Of a DNA stretch of 17,346 bases, positions 1 to 7,493 are shown one piece after another. The stretch is from NCBI RefSeq assembly GCF_946481715.1, contig NZ_CAMLOV010000125.1, forward strand, positions 1 through 17,346. Reading direction: 5' to 3'. Below the pieces are notes generated by a model. That model saw only the letters and a list, made by a program, of their open reading frames with translations. It did not search any database and was not told the origin of the DNA. Within the stretch, counting starts at the first letter, position 1; each line of letters opens with the position of its first letter. The position numbers and the translations under genes are program-made. The DNA is from an uncultured Mucilaginibacter sp. (GTDB lineage Bacteria; Bacteroidota; Bacteroidia; Sphingobacteriales; Sphingobacteriaceae).

Positions 1-1744
1 CGCTACCCGCCAATTTTTTGAACCTAAGTTCGCCACCGCATTTGGGGATGTAAAAGTGCATAATAACAGCGTTTCACATCAACTTGCTTCGTCGGTAAAT
101 GCAAAGGCGTTCACCTATAAAAACAACATTGTTTTTGCCAAAGGCCAATATGATACCGAAAGTAAAAGCGGCAAAAAATTGCTTGCGCACGAGTTAACGC
201 ATGTTGTGCAGCAAAATGGCGGGGTGTCCAAAAAAGAGGCTGAGAAAAAGGAGGAAACGATCCACCGGGCACCGGCGACAGACGACTTTAAATTTAAAGG
301 GAAGGATCCGGAAACTGCGGGTGATGACGGTACCATTCGTTTTGATGCAGGGCAGGTAGATGTAACAGGGGCTGAAAAAGAAAAAATAAAAAGACAGGCA
401 ACGAGCCAAAAAAAGGTAGAACTTAACCTGAACGGTTTTACAAGCGAGGAAGGCACACCGGTACAAAACACAAATGTGGTGAACGCGCGGCTTGATCATG
501 TGGATAGTTTACTGGCAGCGGCAGGACACCAGGCTATCAGGCATAAAAAGCCGGACATAACGGCGGGCGAGGGTAATAGTAATTACCGCAGCAGAAGGAT
601 AGTAGAAATAACCCCGTCCTTTACTAAAAGCGGCCTGGCCACACCTTCGGCCATAGACCCCTGTACCACAAAGTCGCAGCAATGCGGTACGAGCTTGTTG
701 GATATAGTGCCGCTTTCCATGCAAAAGGTAATAAAAGCGATAACGGCTTTAAGTACGCCCGATCCTGCTACCAGCGCGCAATTGAGTACTTTCTTTGGCG
801 CTACCCCTGCGGCCACTGTGCAGGCCAATTTAGGCGCCTTGCTTGGGGAGATAACGACATTGACCATGGCACACGATCCCGCGGCCGATTGCCATAAGAA
901 TGATTGCGACGACACCTGTGCCAAAGGCGCGTTGGCCTTTGTTGATACCAACTTAAGCCCGGCCAAAATGATATTTTGTGGGTCGTTGTTAAAAGAAGGT
1001 CCTGATGAGCGGTCTGAGACCTTTATTCATGAATCGCTGCACGCCACACCGGGCGTGTTTACCAAAGACATAGCTTATGCGCATACCCGTAAAATGTTGA
1101 CCATGTCGGATGCCGAAAAATTGAACAATACCGATAGTTATGTGATGCTGATAAGGATGCTGCACAACCCGGGCGCTACACCGACAGCCCCGCCTAAAGA
1201 TGCTATTGGTGGAACTACCAGCGCTGCAGAAGTTGACTTTTCTAAAAAAGCGATCGCCTTTTTAGAGCAATGGTTGATCACATCCAAATTTACAAGCGGG
1301 GGCTTGTATGCCGAGGTAAATAACGCACTTACCGCCCCGGCCGGATGGGAAAGCCCTTTGGCCTGGTTCCATTTGACCATGCATGATCTTAGCCCGCTTT
1401 TTGGGTTAACTGATCCGGGTACAGTAGCTAAATTTGTCGTCCCAAAAAAGGACGACAAGGTTAGGATAGCGGGTATTGGCGACAGATATTTCAGGATGCG
1501 CGAGGTGCTGCACTCGGCGCCGATATCGTTAAATAAAATTGCGACGGGGCCAGAGAAATGGTCGAAAGAACTCGGCAATAGCGTAAATGTAAAGGCATCA
1601 TTTTTTACAAAGACCGATGCGAATGCCGTGAAACACCTTATCTTGCTGATGTTAAGAGGCATGAGCGATGTGCCGTCGTCATTGCAAAACGCTTACGCGG
1701 AGGGTTCAGACAAAATGCGGAAACAAGATAAAGTAGGGCCATAG
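1..1744 (+). CDS. DUF4157 protein with OmpA-like and aspzincin-like segments, 5' end outside the window (eCIS-associated)
   Basis: The frame is open from base 2 and already reads as the DUF4157 core (RQFFEPKFATAFGDVKVH), so the GTG at 56 is an internal valine and the true start lies upstream. The core ends with HELTHVVQQ (188-214), the family's HExxH motif. An OmpA/peptidoglycan-binding-like segment follows (335-610), with a TSEEG motif, N..NARLDHV and a closing YRSRRIVEI. After a linker, a Cys-rich stretch leads to a second zincin motif, HESLH (1028-1042), with TKDIAY (1061-1078) and NNTDSY (1124-1141). That spacing resembles M35 aspzincins, where the Asp after HExxH is the third zinc ligand. 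DUF4157 proteins are frequent in extracellular contractile injection system loci as cargo-linked or self-processing proteins. The AAA+ ATPase gene 42 bp downstream fits that setting. Family assignment is strong; the role (effector, processing protease or wall-binding accessory) is inference. Confidence 0.85.
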   Translation, partial: ATRQFFEPKFATAFGDVKVHNNSVSHQLASSVNAKAFTYKNNIVFAKGQYDTESKSGKKLLAHELTHVVQQNGGVSKKEAEKKEETIHRAPATDDFKFKGKDPETAGDDGTIRFDAGQVDVTGAEKEKIKRQATSQKKVELNLNGFTSEEGTPVQNTNVVNARLDHVDSLLAAAGHQAIRHKKPDITAGEGNSNYRSRRIVEITPSFTKSGLATPSAIDPCTTKSQQCGTSLLDIVPLSMQKVIKAITALSTPDPATSAQLSTFFGATPAATVQANLGALLGEITTLTMAHDPAADCHKNDCDDTCAKGALAFVDTNLSPAKMIFCGSLLKEGPDERSETFIHESLHATPGVFTKDIAYAHTRKMLTMSDAEKLNNTDSYVMLIRMLHNPGATPTAPPKDAIGGTTSAAEVDFSKKAIAFLEQWLITSKFTSGGLYAEVNNALTAPAGWESPLAWFHLTMHDLSPLFGLTDPGTVAKFVVPKKDDKVRIAGIGDRYFRMREVLHSAPISLNKIATGPEKWSKELGNSVNVKASFFTKTDANAVKHLILLMLRGMSDVPSSLQNAYAEGSDKMRKQDKVGP

Positions 1745-1786
1745 ATCATCACAATAAACTGTATTTTCGGTAATTAATATTCATCT

Positions 1787-3106
1787 ATGGCGCCCTTTTT
1801 ACAAAATGAATTTGCTTTCCTGGCTGATCTGTTGCGGCAACGGTTAACGGCTTATTTTAAAACGGATAAAAAACCGTCGGCAACGCTGCGTATCATCGCG
1901 AAGGACCCGGTATCATCCCTGCAGCAATTCAAACAACAATTTGAATTGAGCGACGACGAATATACCATCTTTCTGATAGCGCTGGTACCCCATGTTCACC
2001 CCAATTTTTTTAGTGATATTATACAAGAGACCTTGCCCGGCGGCGGTGAATTTACCGAGTTTGGCGGTGTTAAGGGGACGAACCATCGTGGTGTTTTGCC
2101 AACAGGCGAAACCGTGCAATTTATACTTGCCGGCGATGATCTTGAGCGGCGACTGGAGGTACAACAGATATTTAACGAACAGAGTACTTTTTATCAGAAA
2201 AGCATATTATGGCTGGAGGTTATCCGCGAAGGCGAACCGGTAATGAGTGGCCGGCTGATCATTGCGCAGGAGTGGATAGATAAGATACTTTTTGGGAAAG
2301 ATTATGAGCCGCGTTTCGGTATGGATTTCCCGGCCCGGAAGATCCATACCGAGATGAGCTGGAACGACCTGGTGCTGCACCCGCATACTCAGCAGCAGAT
2401 AGAGCATATCAGCACCTGGCTGCAATATCATCGTAATTTGGCGGTAGATAAAAACTTGAAAAGGAAAATAAAGCCGGGATATAGGGTGCTGTTATACGGC
2501 CCGCCGGGTACCGGTAAGACATTGACGGCTGCTTTGCTGGGTAAACAGTTCGATAGGGATGTGTACCGCGTGGACCTGTCGCAGATCGTTTCAAAATTTA
2601 TCGGGGAGACCGAAAAGAACCTGGAAAATGTTTTCAGGCGGGCCGAAAGCCGTAACTGGATCTTGTTTTTTGATGAGGCGGATGCTTTGTTTGGAAAGCG
2701 TACCAGCGTGCAAAGCTCGCATGATAAATATGCTAACCAGGAGGTATCTTATTTACTGCAAAGAGTAGAGGACTATTCAGGCCTGCTGATATTGGCCAGT
2801 AATTTTAAAAACAACCTGGACGACGCTTTTATCCGCAGGTTCCATGAAGTGGTACATTTCCCGCTGCCCAACGCGCAGGAGCGAAGGCTGCTTTGGGAAA
2901 GATCAATGCCTACCAGTTTGGGCATACATCAGTCTGTCGACCTTACCGATATAGCCGAGTCGTTCGAGTTAACGGGCGCTTCCATTTTAAGCGTGGTACA
3001 ATATGCCTCGTTGCGTACCTATGCCCAGCAAAAAAAGGAACTTCATTATACAGATATTTTGGAAGGCATCAGGCGCGAATTTATGAAGGAGGAGAAGTCG
3101 ATCTGA
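1787..3106 (+). CDS. AAA+ ATPase of eCIS / phage-tail-like locus
   Basis: This 439-residue protein has an N-terminal domain of about 200 residues without a motif I recognise, then one AAA+ module. Walker A is GPPGTGKT (residues 238-245). Walker B is ILFFDEADALFG, with D296-E297. A sensor-like ILASNF follows, then arginines 350-351 in FIRRF near the expected arginine-finger position, and a helical C-terminal lid. One AAA+ module behind a family-specific N-domain is the layout of the ATPase in contractile injection clusters (Afp15/Pvc15 type), thought to act in particle assembly or cargo loading. The gene lies 42 bp after the DUF4157 gene on the same strand with no terminator visible between them, so co-transcription is likely. 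The ATG at 1787 gives the full N-domain. AAA+ identity is certain; the eCIS role rests on the neighbour and on overall layout. Confidence 0.85.
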   Translation: MAPFLQNEFAFLADLLRQRLTAYFKTDKKPSATLRIIAKDPVSSLQQFKQQFELSDDEYTIFLIALVPHVHPNFFSDIIQETLPGGGEFTEFGGVKGTNHRGVLPTGETVQFILAGDDLERRLEVQQIFNEQSTFYQKSILWLEVIREGEPVMSGRLIIAQEWIDKILFGKDYEPRFGMDFPARKIHTEMSWNDLVLHPHTQQQIEHISTWLQYHRNLAVDKNLKRKIKPGYRVLLYGPPGTGKTLTAALLGKQFDRDVYRVDLSQIVSKFIGETEKNLENVFRRAESRNWILFFDEADALFGKRTSVQSSHDKYANQEVSYLLQRVEDYSGLLILASNFKNNLDDAFIRRFHEVVHFPLPNAQERRLLWERSMPTSLGIHQSVDLTDIAESFELTGASILSVVQYASLRTYAQQKKELHYTDILEGIRREFMKEEKSI

Positions 3107-3206
3107 GATATAAAATCTTGATCCATTTTGATCCAAATTCCTGATTCACACCCGTTAAAAACACGATTTTGTAATTACTTGATAATAAACTAAATATGCT
3201 AATACT
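3107..3206. other. Gap after the ATPase gene, no gene seen
   Basis: These 100 bases are AT-rich. I see no clear Rho-independent terminator for the ATPase operon and no readable coding frame. A short TTGATCC repeat occurs twice (about 3119-3136) without further structure. Confidence 0.5.
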
Positions 3207-3570
3207 GTGGCCGACCTGATCAAGGAAGGTAAGGTTAAACACATTGGCGTTTCGGAGATAAATGCTGATCAACTGCGCCAGGCAAATAATGTCTACCCGA
3301 TCAGCGCATTGGAAATAGGTCATTCATTAACCGACCGCCAGATCGAAAGCGAATTGTTGCCGGTCGCAAAAGAACTGGGCATTGCGATTTTGGCTTTCGC
3401 CAATACGGCCGAAGGTTTACTAACCGGCGAAATGAAAGCACCGCTGCCCGAAAAATGATTACCATGCGGACTTCTGAGCGTTTCGGAGATATGTTACACC
3501 CTATTCCGTGGCAAAACTGACCGCCTGTTTGCTGGCAAAGAAATGCAGATCATACCTTAGCAGCATAAAC
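3207..3570 (+). pseudogene. Decayed aldo/keto reductase remnant
   Basis: From 3207 to 3458 the frame reads as the middle of an aldo/keto reductase: LIKEGKVKHIGVSEI, then SALEIGHSLTDRQIE, then LPVAKELGIAILAF and GLLTGEMK. Intact family members are about 320-330 residues; the N-terminal barrel strands with the catalytic Asp, Tyr and Lys are absent here. After the stop at 3456-3458, weak family-like pieces reappear in shifted frames: a DYHADF/RFGDML-like stretch just downstream, LTACLLAKK near 3515-3545, and a QIIP.QHKQR-like echo of the usual IIPIPGTKR near 3545-3575. That pattern indicates several frameshifts as well as the 5' deletion. A short expressed peptide is possible but unlikely to be functional. 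The remnant lies between the accessory locus and the tRNA cluster, as expected for an insertion scar. Confidence 0.7.
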
Positions 3571-3822
3571 AAAGATAATTATTACCGATTTCCATTTAGC
3601 CTGGCCCGCTTAAGCTATAATCTCTTTATTTTTTTGAAGCTTAAATAGTTGGTTAGGTTACTAGTATGTTCTCTGGTAATCGCCGTTCAGCGCTTTAATA
3701 GAGGCATTCCAGAGCGACTTCGCGTACATAATGAGGCTCCGGGTCGACCCGTTTCTTCGGAAACGTTATTTGGCATTTAAACAACACAGACAGTATCTAA
3801 AACAAAAAACAAAAAGGGGGGG
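3571..3822. other. Unassigned gap with possible coding debris
   Basis: No intact gene is visible. On the minus strand a short frame ending in a stop near 3658 reads SLWNASIKALNGDYQRTY, which looks like the end of a real protein, but I cannot place its family. Also on the minus strand, ATG with codons MPNN occurs just inside the IS21-like end (around 3776), which could be the start of a truncated transposase gene. This is weak evidence. The stretch is best read as debris between the reductase remnant and the IS end. Confidence 0.35.
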
Positions 3823-3895
3823 CACTTTGATCCGGAATACCCTGGTCACTTTGGTCCGAAATACCCTAATCACTTTAAATCGGGAGGGTATGCCA
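3823..3895. mobile_element. Terminal repeats of an IS21-family-like element (remnant end)
   Basis: Three copies of a unit starting CACTTT lie at 3823, 3847 and 3871, an exact 24-bp period. Copies 1 and 2 read CACTTTGATCCGGAATACCC and CACTTTGGTCCGAAATACCC; copy 3 is more diverged. IS21-family elements are known for multiple tandem repeats of this kind inside their ends and for TG...CA termini. Here the array runs into CCA at 3893-3895, which could be the terminal CA. No istA or istB gene and no opposite end are seen in the window, so this would be a solo end left after deletion. The IS21 assignment comes from memory of such ends and not from a search. Confidence 0.55.
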
Positions 3896-3911
3896 GTTTC
3901 ACCATCTGAGC
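3893..3911 (-). pseudogene. 5' fragment of a tRNA-Leu gene
   Basis: On the minus strand this reads GCTCAGATGGTGAAACTGG. It matches the first 19 bases of the intact tRNA-Leu at 4104-4188 with one mismatch (A for G at base 13). It covers the 5' acceptor strand and the start of the D arm. The rest of a tRNA is missing; the sequence runs directly into the IS21-like end, with CCA at 3893-3895 shared by both. Confidence 0.6.
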
Positions 3912-3955
3912 AGATGAGTGCTTCAATTTTAATTGAGATTAACCTTTTAACAATA

Positions 3956-3979
3956 AATCCCTTCGGGTGGGAAGGGATT
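3956..3979 (-). terminator. Hairpin downstream of tRNA-Gly copy 2
   Basis: AATCCCTTC (3956-3964) and GAAGGGATT (3971-3979) form a perfect 9-bp stem with a 6-base loop. On the minus strand it lies two bases beyond the tRNA 3' end and is followed by the T-rich TATTGTT. A stem with the same arms lies downstream of the other Gly copy. Confidence 0.6.
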
Positions 3980-3981
3980 AG

Positions 3982-4054
<73 letters not shown>

Positions 4055-4076
4055 ATTGAGCTTCATAATACAAAAA

Positions 4077-4100
4077 AACCGATACGGGCGTGTATCGGTT
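4077..4100 (-). terminator. Rho-independent terminator after tRNA-Leu
   Basis: On the minus strand AACCGATAC (4100-4092) and GTATCGGTT (4085-4077) form a perfect 9-bp stem around a 6-base loop, followed directly by a run of T. It begins four bases beyond the tRNA-Leu 3' end. It is the clearest terminator in the cluster. Confidence 0.8.
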
Positions 4101-4103
4101 TTG

Positions 4104-4188
4104 TACTCAGAGCGGGAATCGAACCCGCACTCCGTTTACGGGAACAGGATTTTAAGTCCTGCGTGTCTACCAGTTCCACCATCTGAGC
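4104..4188 (-). tRNA. tRNA-Leu (anticodon UAA)
   Basis: The 85-base minus-strand sequence is a class II tRNA with a long variable arm. The acceptor strands GCTCAGA and TCTGAGT pair with one terminal G-U, discriminator A. The anticodon stem CAGGA/TCCTG encloses CTTAAAA, giving anticodon UAA for leucine. The variable arm is TTCCCGTAAACGGAG and the T arm contains GGTTCGATTCC. No CCA is encoded. A 19-base piece of a similar tRNA-Leu 5' end occurs at 3893-3911. Confidence 0.95.
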
Positions 4189-4252
4189 GAATTTTCTGTT
4201 AATCTAAGTTAGTAATTAAACTGCCAAATATTAACAAGAGCCTTCAAAAATA

Positions 4253-4279
4253 AATCCCTTCTTTTTAACGGAAGGGATT
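4253..4279 (-). terminator. Hairpin downstream of tRNA-Gly copy 1
   Basis: AATCCCTTC (4253-4261) and GAAGGGATT (4271-4279) form a 9-bp stem with a 9-base loop. On the minus strand it is followed by TATTTTTG. The arms equal those at 3956-3979, but the loop differs in length and sequence, so the hairpin seems to have been duplicated with the tRNA and the stem kept. Confidence 0.65.
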
Positions 4280-4281
4280 AG

Positions 4282-4354
<73 letters not shown>

Positions 4355-4418
4355 ATTGGTATTTTCCCTTAAACTTTGGCTTCGGTTTAACCCTGTGCCT
4401 ATCTTGTTTGCGGGAGTG

Positions 4419-4448
4419 CAAATATAGACAGAATTGGATGTTCTGCAA
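4419..4448 (-). promoter_or_regulatory. Bacteroidota-type promoter for the tRNA cluster
   Basis: On the minus strand TTG (4448-4446) is followed after exactly 19 bases by TATATTTG (4426-4419), a perfect match to the -7 element TAnnTTTG of the Bacteroidota primary sigma factor with good spacing to the -33 element. Transcription should start near 4412, leaving a leader of under 60 bases before the first tRNA-Gly. Confidence 0.65.
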
Positions 4449-4458
4449 GGAAAAAATG

Positions 4459-4475
4459 AAACTTTTTTAAAGTTT
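4459..4475 (-). terminator. Possible weak terminator of recX
   Basis: On the minus strand AAACTTT (4475-4469) and AAAGTTT (4465-4459) form a 7-bp, AT-rich stem with a 3-base loop, then CATTTTTT. It begins right after the recX stop codon. The stem is weak, and the tRNA promoter begins just beyond it. Confidence 0.45.
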
Positions 4476-4476
4476 T

Positions 4477-4959
4477 TTATAACTCGCTGTTTTTCAAAAC
4501 CTCCATGGTAAGCTCGGTTTCAAAACCGCGGCTTAAAGCGTACTGTTGTAGTTTATAGTTGCGTTTAGCTCCGTTCCTTTCTGTGATGGTATTGGCTTTT
4601 TTCTCAATCAGGCGGGTTAAGGCGTCTATGTAATCGCCGGGGTTGATGGTTTGGAGCGCCTTTTTTATCAACACAGGAGATACGTTTTTTTGTTTTAGCC
4701 CCTGTTTTATCTTGATACGGCCCCAGCTTTTCTGATTAAACTTACCGCGTACGTAAGCATTGGCAAATCGCTCCTCGTTAATATAGTTTCCCTCTATCAA
4801 TTGGCTGATGATGTTCTCAATCGCCGAAGTATACAACCCCCAATCATATAATTTATCGCGTACTTCCTGCTGCGAACGTTCCTGGTAAGCGCAGTAATGT
4901 TCGGCTTTTTTTAGCCCGGTAGCTTCGTCGGTAATTTTTACTTTTTTAGGGGCATCCAT
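4477..4959 (-). CDS. recX: RecX family regulator of RecA
   Basis: This 160-residue protein matches RecX, which binds inside the RecA filament groove and inhibits RecA activity during recombination and the SOS response. It shows the repeated three-helix pattern: an AEHYCAYQERSQQEVRDKL block, then the central VISQLIEGNYINEERFANAYVR-like helices with the characteristic NEERFA, then RIKIKQGLKQKNVS. I chose the ATG at 4959 (MDAPKK). A TTG three codons upstream is also possible. recA is not adjacent, which is common. The gene is divergent from murF-alr with a 57-bp gap. The C-terminal part (FETELTMEVL) fits a third repeat, and the length is normal for the family. Confidence 0.9.
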   Translation of the reverse strand: MDAPKKVKITDEATGLKKAEHYCAYQERSQQEVRDKLYDWGLYTSAIENIISQLIEGNYINEERFANAYVRGKFNQKSWGRIKIKQGLKQKNVSPVLIKKALQTINPGDYIDALTRLIEKKANTITERNGAKRNYKLQQYALSRGFETELTMEVLKNSEL

Positions 4960-4994
4960 CAAAACCAAAATTCGCTAAAATTCTTCTATTAACA

Positions 4995-5024
4995 GAAATA
5001 TAAGCAAATTCGTATCATGCAAAA
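4995..5024 (-). promoter_or_regulatory. Possible recX promoter
   Basis: On the minus strand TTTTG (5024-5020) is followed by 17 bases and TATATTTC (5002-4995), close to TAnnTTTG. It would start transcription roughly 29 bases before the recX ATG. The -33 part overlaps the first codons of murF-alr. Spacing is at the short end, so this is tentative. Confidence 0.35.
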
Positions 5025-7479
5025 CGGTTATTCTATCAGCGAAGTAAAGACTATTATACATGCAGGCGGCGAAGTAGTTGAGGATAACCAGATAAGCGTT
5101 TTGCTAACTGATAGCCGCCGCATAACTAACCCCACTGCTTCCTTGTTTTTTGCATTGAGCGGCAGGCGCAACGGCCATGAATTTATTGCCGACGCCTATT
5201 CCGCAGGCGTACGTAATTTTGTGGTGGAGGAGCCAACCGGCACCATAATGCCCGATGCTAATTTCTTGCTGGTTGGTAATGCGCTTGCTGCTTTACAATC
5301 CCTGGCGGCACACCATCGCCAGCAATACAATTTAGAAGTGATAGGAGTTACCGGCAGCAATGGCAAAACTATCGTAAAAGAATGGCTATACCAGCTTTTT
5401 TGCCCCGAGAAAAATATCGTGCGGAACCCCAAAAGCTACAACTCGCAAATAGGGGTGCCGCTTTCGGTATGGCAAATAAGCGGGGGAAACAACCTGGGTA
5501 TATTTGAAGCTGGTATATCTGCTCCCGGCGAAATGGAGCGGCTGGAAGCCATCATGCAGCCGTCGGTAGGGGTATTGACCCATATTGGCACCGCGCATGA
5601 TGAGGGGTTCGCTTCGCCGGAGGAAAAACTGACGGAGAAACTAAAGCTGTTTAAAAACTGCAGGCTGCTTATTTATAATTACGAAGTACTACTCGATTAC
5701 AAAGCAGGATTAACAACATCCGAATGCTTTACCTGGAGCCGCAAATTAAAACTGGCCGACCTGTACGTATTCACCGAAACTATCATATCCAGCAAATACT
5801 ACCTGCGGGCAATTTATAAAGAAAAAGAAATTGAATGCCTGATACCTTTCCGTGATGAAGCTTCTATTGAGAATGCTATTGTTTGCTGGGCAACCATGCT
5901 GGCTATGGGTTACAGCCCGGCCGAGGCCGACGACAGGATAGAGCGCCTTACCGCTGTAAGCATGCGCCTGGAGCTGAAACATGGCATAAACGGCTGTTCC
6001 ATCATAGATGACTCTTACAACTCAGACATTCAATCGCTGGAGATAGCGCTAAACTTTTTGGGGCAGCAAAACCAGCATTATAAAAAAACGGTGATCCTGT
6101 CGGATATTTATCAATCGGGGCTGCAAAAAGATGCACTATATAAGCAGGTGGCGCAACTGATAAAAGATAAAAAGATTGAGCGTTTTATTGGTGTGGGTGC
6201 TGATTTAAACGACTACAAAAAATATTTTAACCTGCACGAAACGCATTTTTATGCTGATACTACTGAACTACTGCTTGATATTGACAACCTCCGCTTCCAC
6301 GAGGAAACCATCCTCATAAAAGGTTCGCGTAATTTTGAATTTGAGCGTATCAGCAGGGCTTTAGGGCAAAAAGCCCATGAAACGGTACTGGAGATAAACC
6401 TAAATACGCTGCTAAGCAACCTCAACTTTTACAAAGCAAAACTAAACCCCGGTGTAAAGGTGATGGCCATGGTAAAGGCATTCTCTTACGGCAGCGGCAC
6501 TTTTGAGGTGGCTAATATGCTGCAGTATAATAAGGTAGATTACCTCGCCGTAGCCTATACCGACGAGGGTATTGCTTTGCGCGAGGGGGGCATTACACTG
6601 CCTATTGTAGTACTGAACCCCGAACCGCTTGCTTACGATAAACTTACAAGCTATAAACTTGAACCTGAGATATATAGTTTTACCCTGCTTGATGAGTTTG
6701 TAAGGTACGCACAGGACAATGATATTGTAAATTACCCAATCCATATTAAGATAGACACAGGAATGCACCGCCTTGGCTTTGAGGATTACGAAGTAGAAAC
6801 TCTTTGCGATTTGCTGGAGATCAATAAATATGTTAGGGTGAAGTCGGTTTTTTCGCACCTTGTGGCAAGTGATGCCGAGCAGCACGACCTGTTCACTCTT
6901 AAACAAATAGGGGTATTTGAGAATGCCTACAAGCAGATAGAAGAGGCGATAGGGTATACCGTAATGAAGCACATCAGCAATACATCAGCTATCACCCGAT
7001 GGCCAACTGCCCAGTATAATATGGTGCGTTTGGGTATCGGTTTATATGGCGTAGACGCTGCAATACCTGCGGATGATGCAGGGTTAAAACCTGTAGCTAC
7101 ATTAAAGACAACCGTATCGCAGGTAAAGAAGGTGCTGGCGAATGATACCATTGGCTACAACCGCAACGGTAGCTTAAAAGAGGACGGAATCATTGCTACA
7201 GTACGTATAGGCTATGCCGACGGGTATCTACGCGCTTTTGGCAACGGAGTAGGGCGTATGCTGATAAATGGCGTGCTGGTGCCTACAGTTGGCAATATAT
7301 CTATGGATATGTGTATGCTGGATATTAGCGATGTGCCCGGTGTACGCGAAGGCGACGAAGTTATTGTTTTTAACGAACAGCAGCGGATAGAGCAGCTCGC
7401 CACTCAAATTGGAACAATCCCCTACGAAATACTCACAAATATTTCGCAGCGGGTTAAAAGGGTGTACTTTTACGAATAG
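5017..7479 (+). CDS. murF-alr: Bifunctional MurF ligase / alanine racemase
   Basis: This 820-residue fusion joins two steps of cytoplasmic peptidoglycan precursor synthesis. The first half (about 1-450) is UDP-MurNAc-tripeptide:D-alanyl-D-alanine ligase: ATP loop GSNGKT (113-118), YNSQIGVPLSVW, FEAGISAPGE and IIDDSYNSD. The second half (about 455-820) is PLP-dependent alanine racemase. It has the Schiff-base lysine K487 in MVKAFSYGSG, a GMHRLGF stretch, the active-site tyrosine Y714 in IGYNRNG, and GNISMDMCMLD. The racemase supplies D-Ala, from which the ligase's D-Ala-D-Ala substrate is made. This fusion is common in Bacteroidota and both halves look complete. The lysine motif is AFSYGSG, where many stand-alone racemases have ADAYGHG. 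A DUF502 gene follows after 14 bp and may be co-transcribed. Confidence 0.95.
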   Translation: MQNGYSISEVKTIIHAGGEVVEDNQISVLLTDSRRITNPTASLFFALSGRRNGHEFIADAYSAGVRNFVVEEPTGTIMPDANFLLVGNALAALQSLAAHHRQQYNLEVIGVTGSNGKTIVKEWLYQLFCPEKNIVRNPKSYNSQIGVPLSVWQISGGNNLGIFEAGISAPGEMERLEAIMQPSVGVLTHIGTAHDEGFASPEEKLTEKLKLFKNCRLLIYNYEVLLDYKAGLTTSECFTWSRKLKLADLYVFTETIISSKYYLRAIYKEKEIECLIPFRDEASIENAIVCWATMLAMGYSPAEADDRIERLTAVSMRLELKHGINGCSIIDDSYNSDIQSLEIALNFLGQQNQHYKKTVILSDIYQSGLQKDALYKQVAQLIKDKKIERFIGVGADLNDYKKYFNLHETHFYADTTELLLDIDNLRFHEETILIKGSRNFEFERISRALGQKAHETVLEINLNTLLSNLNFYKAKLNPGVKVMAMVKAFSYGSGTFEVANMLQYNKVDYLAVAYTDEGIALREGGITLPIVVLNPEPLAYDKLTSYKLEPEIYSFTLLDEFVRYAQDNDIVNYPIHIKIDTGMHRLGFEDYEVETLCDLLEINKYVRVKSVFSHLVASDAEQHDLFTLKQIGVFENAYKQIEEAIGYTVMKHISNTSAITRWPTAQYNMVRLGIGLYGVDAAIPADDAGLKPVATLKTTVSQVKKVLANDTIGYNRNGSLKEDGIIATVRIGYADGYLRAFGNGVGRMLINGVLVPTVGNISMDMCMLDISDVPGVREGDEVIVFNEQQRIEQLATQIGTIPYEILTNISQRVKRVYFYE

Positions 7480-7493
7480 CGTATATTTGCCTC

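Noticed and set aside
56..58. GTG as the start codon of the first gene
   Set aside because: The frame is open to the window edge and the upstream residues match the DUF4157 core, so this codon is internal.
3119..3136. TTGATCC direct repeats as the opposite end of the IS21-like element
   Set aside because: They are in direct rather than inverted orientation relative to the array at 3823 and lack the 24-bp period.
3823..3895. CRISPR-like array
   Set aside because: The units are tandem 24-mers without unique spacers of constant length, and no cas gene is present.
3893..3911. Integration attachment site (attL/attR) of a tRNA-targeting integrase
   Set aside because: The duplicated part is the tRNA 5' end, and no integrase gene is in the window; integrases of this kind normally copy the 3' end.
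6442..6972. Minus-strand open frame of 176 codons inside murF-alr
   Set aside because: It is a shadow of the alanine racemase coding sequence with no domain resemblance.
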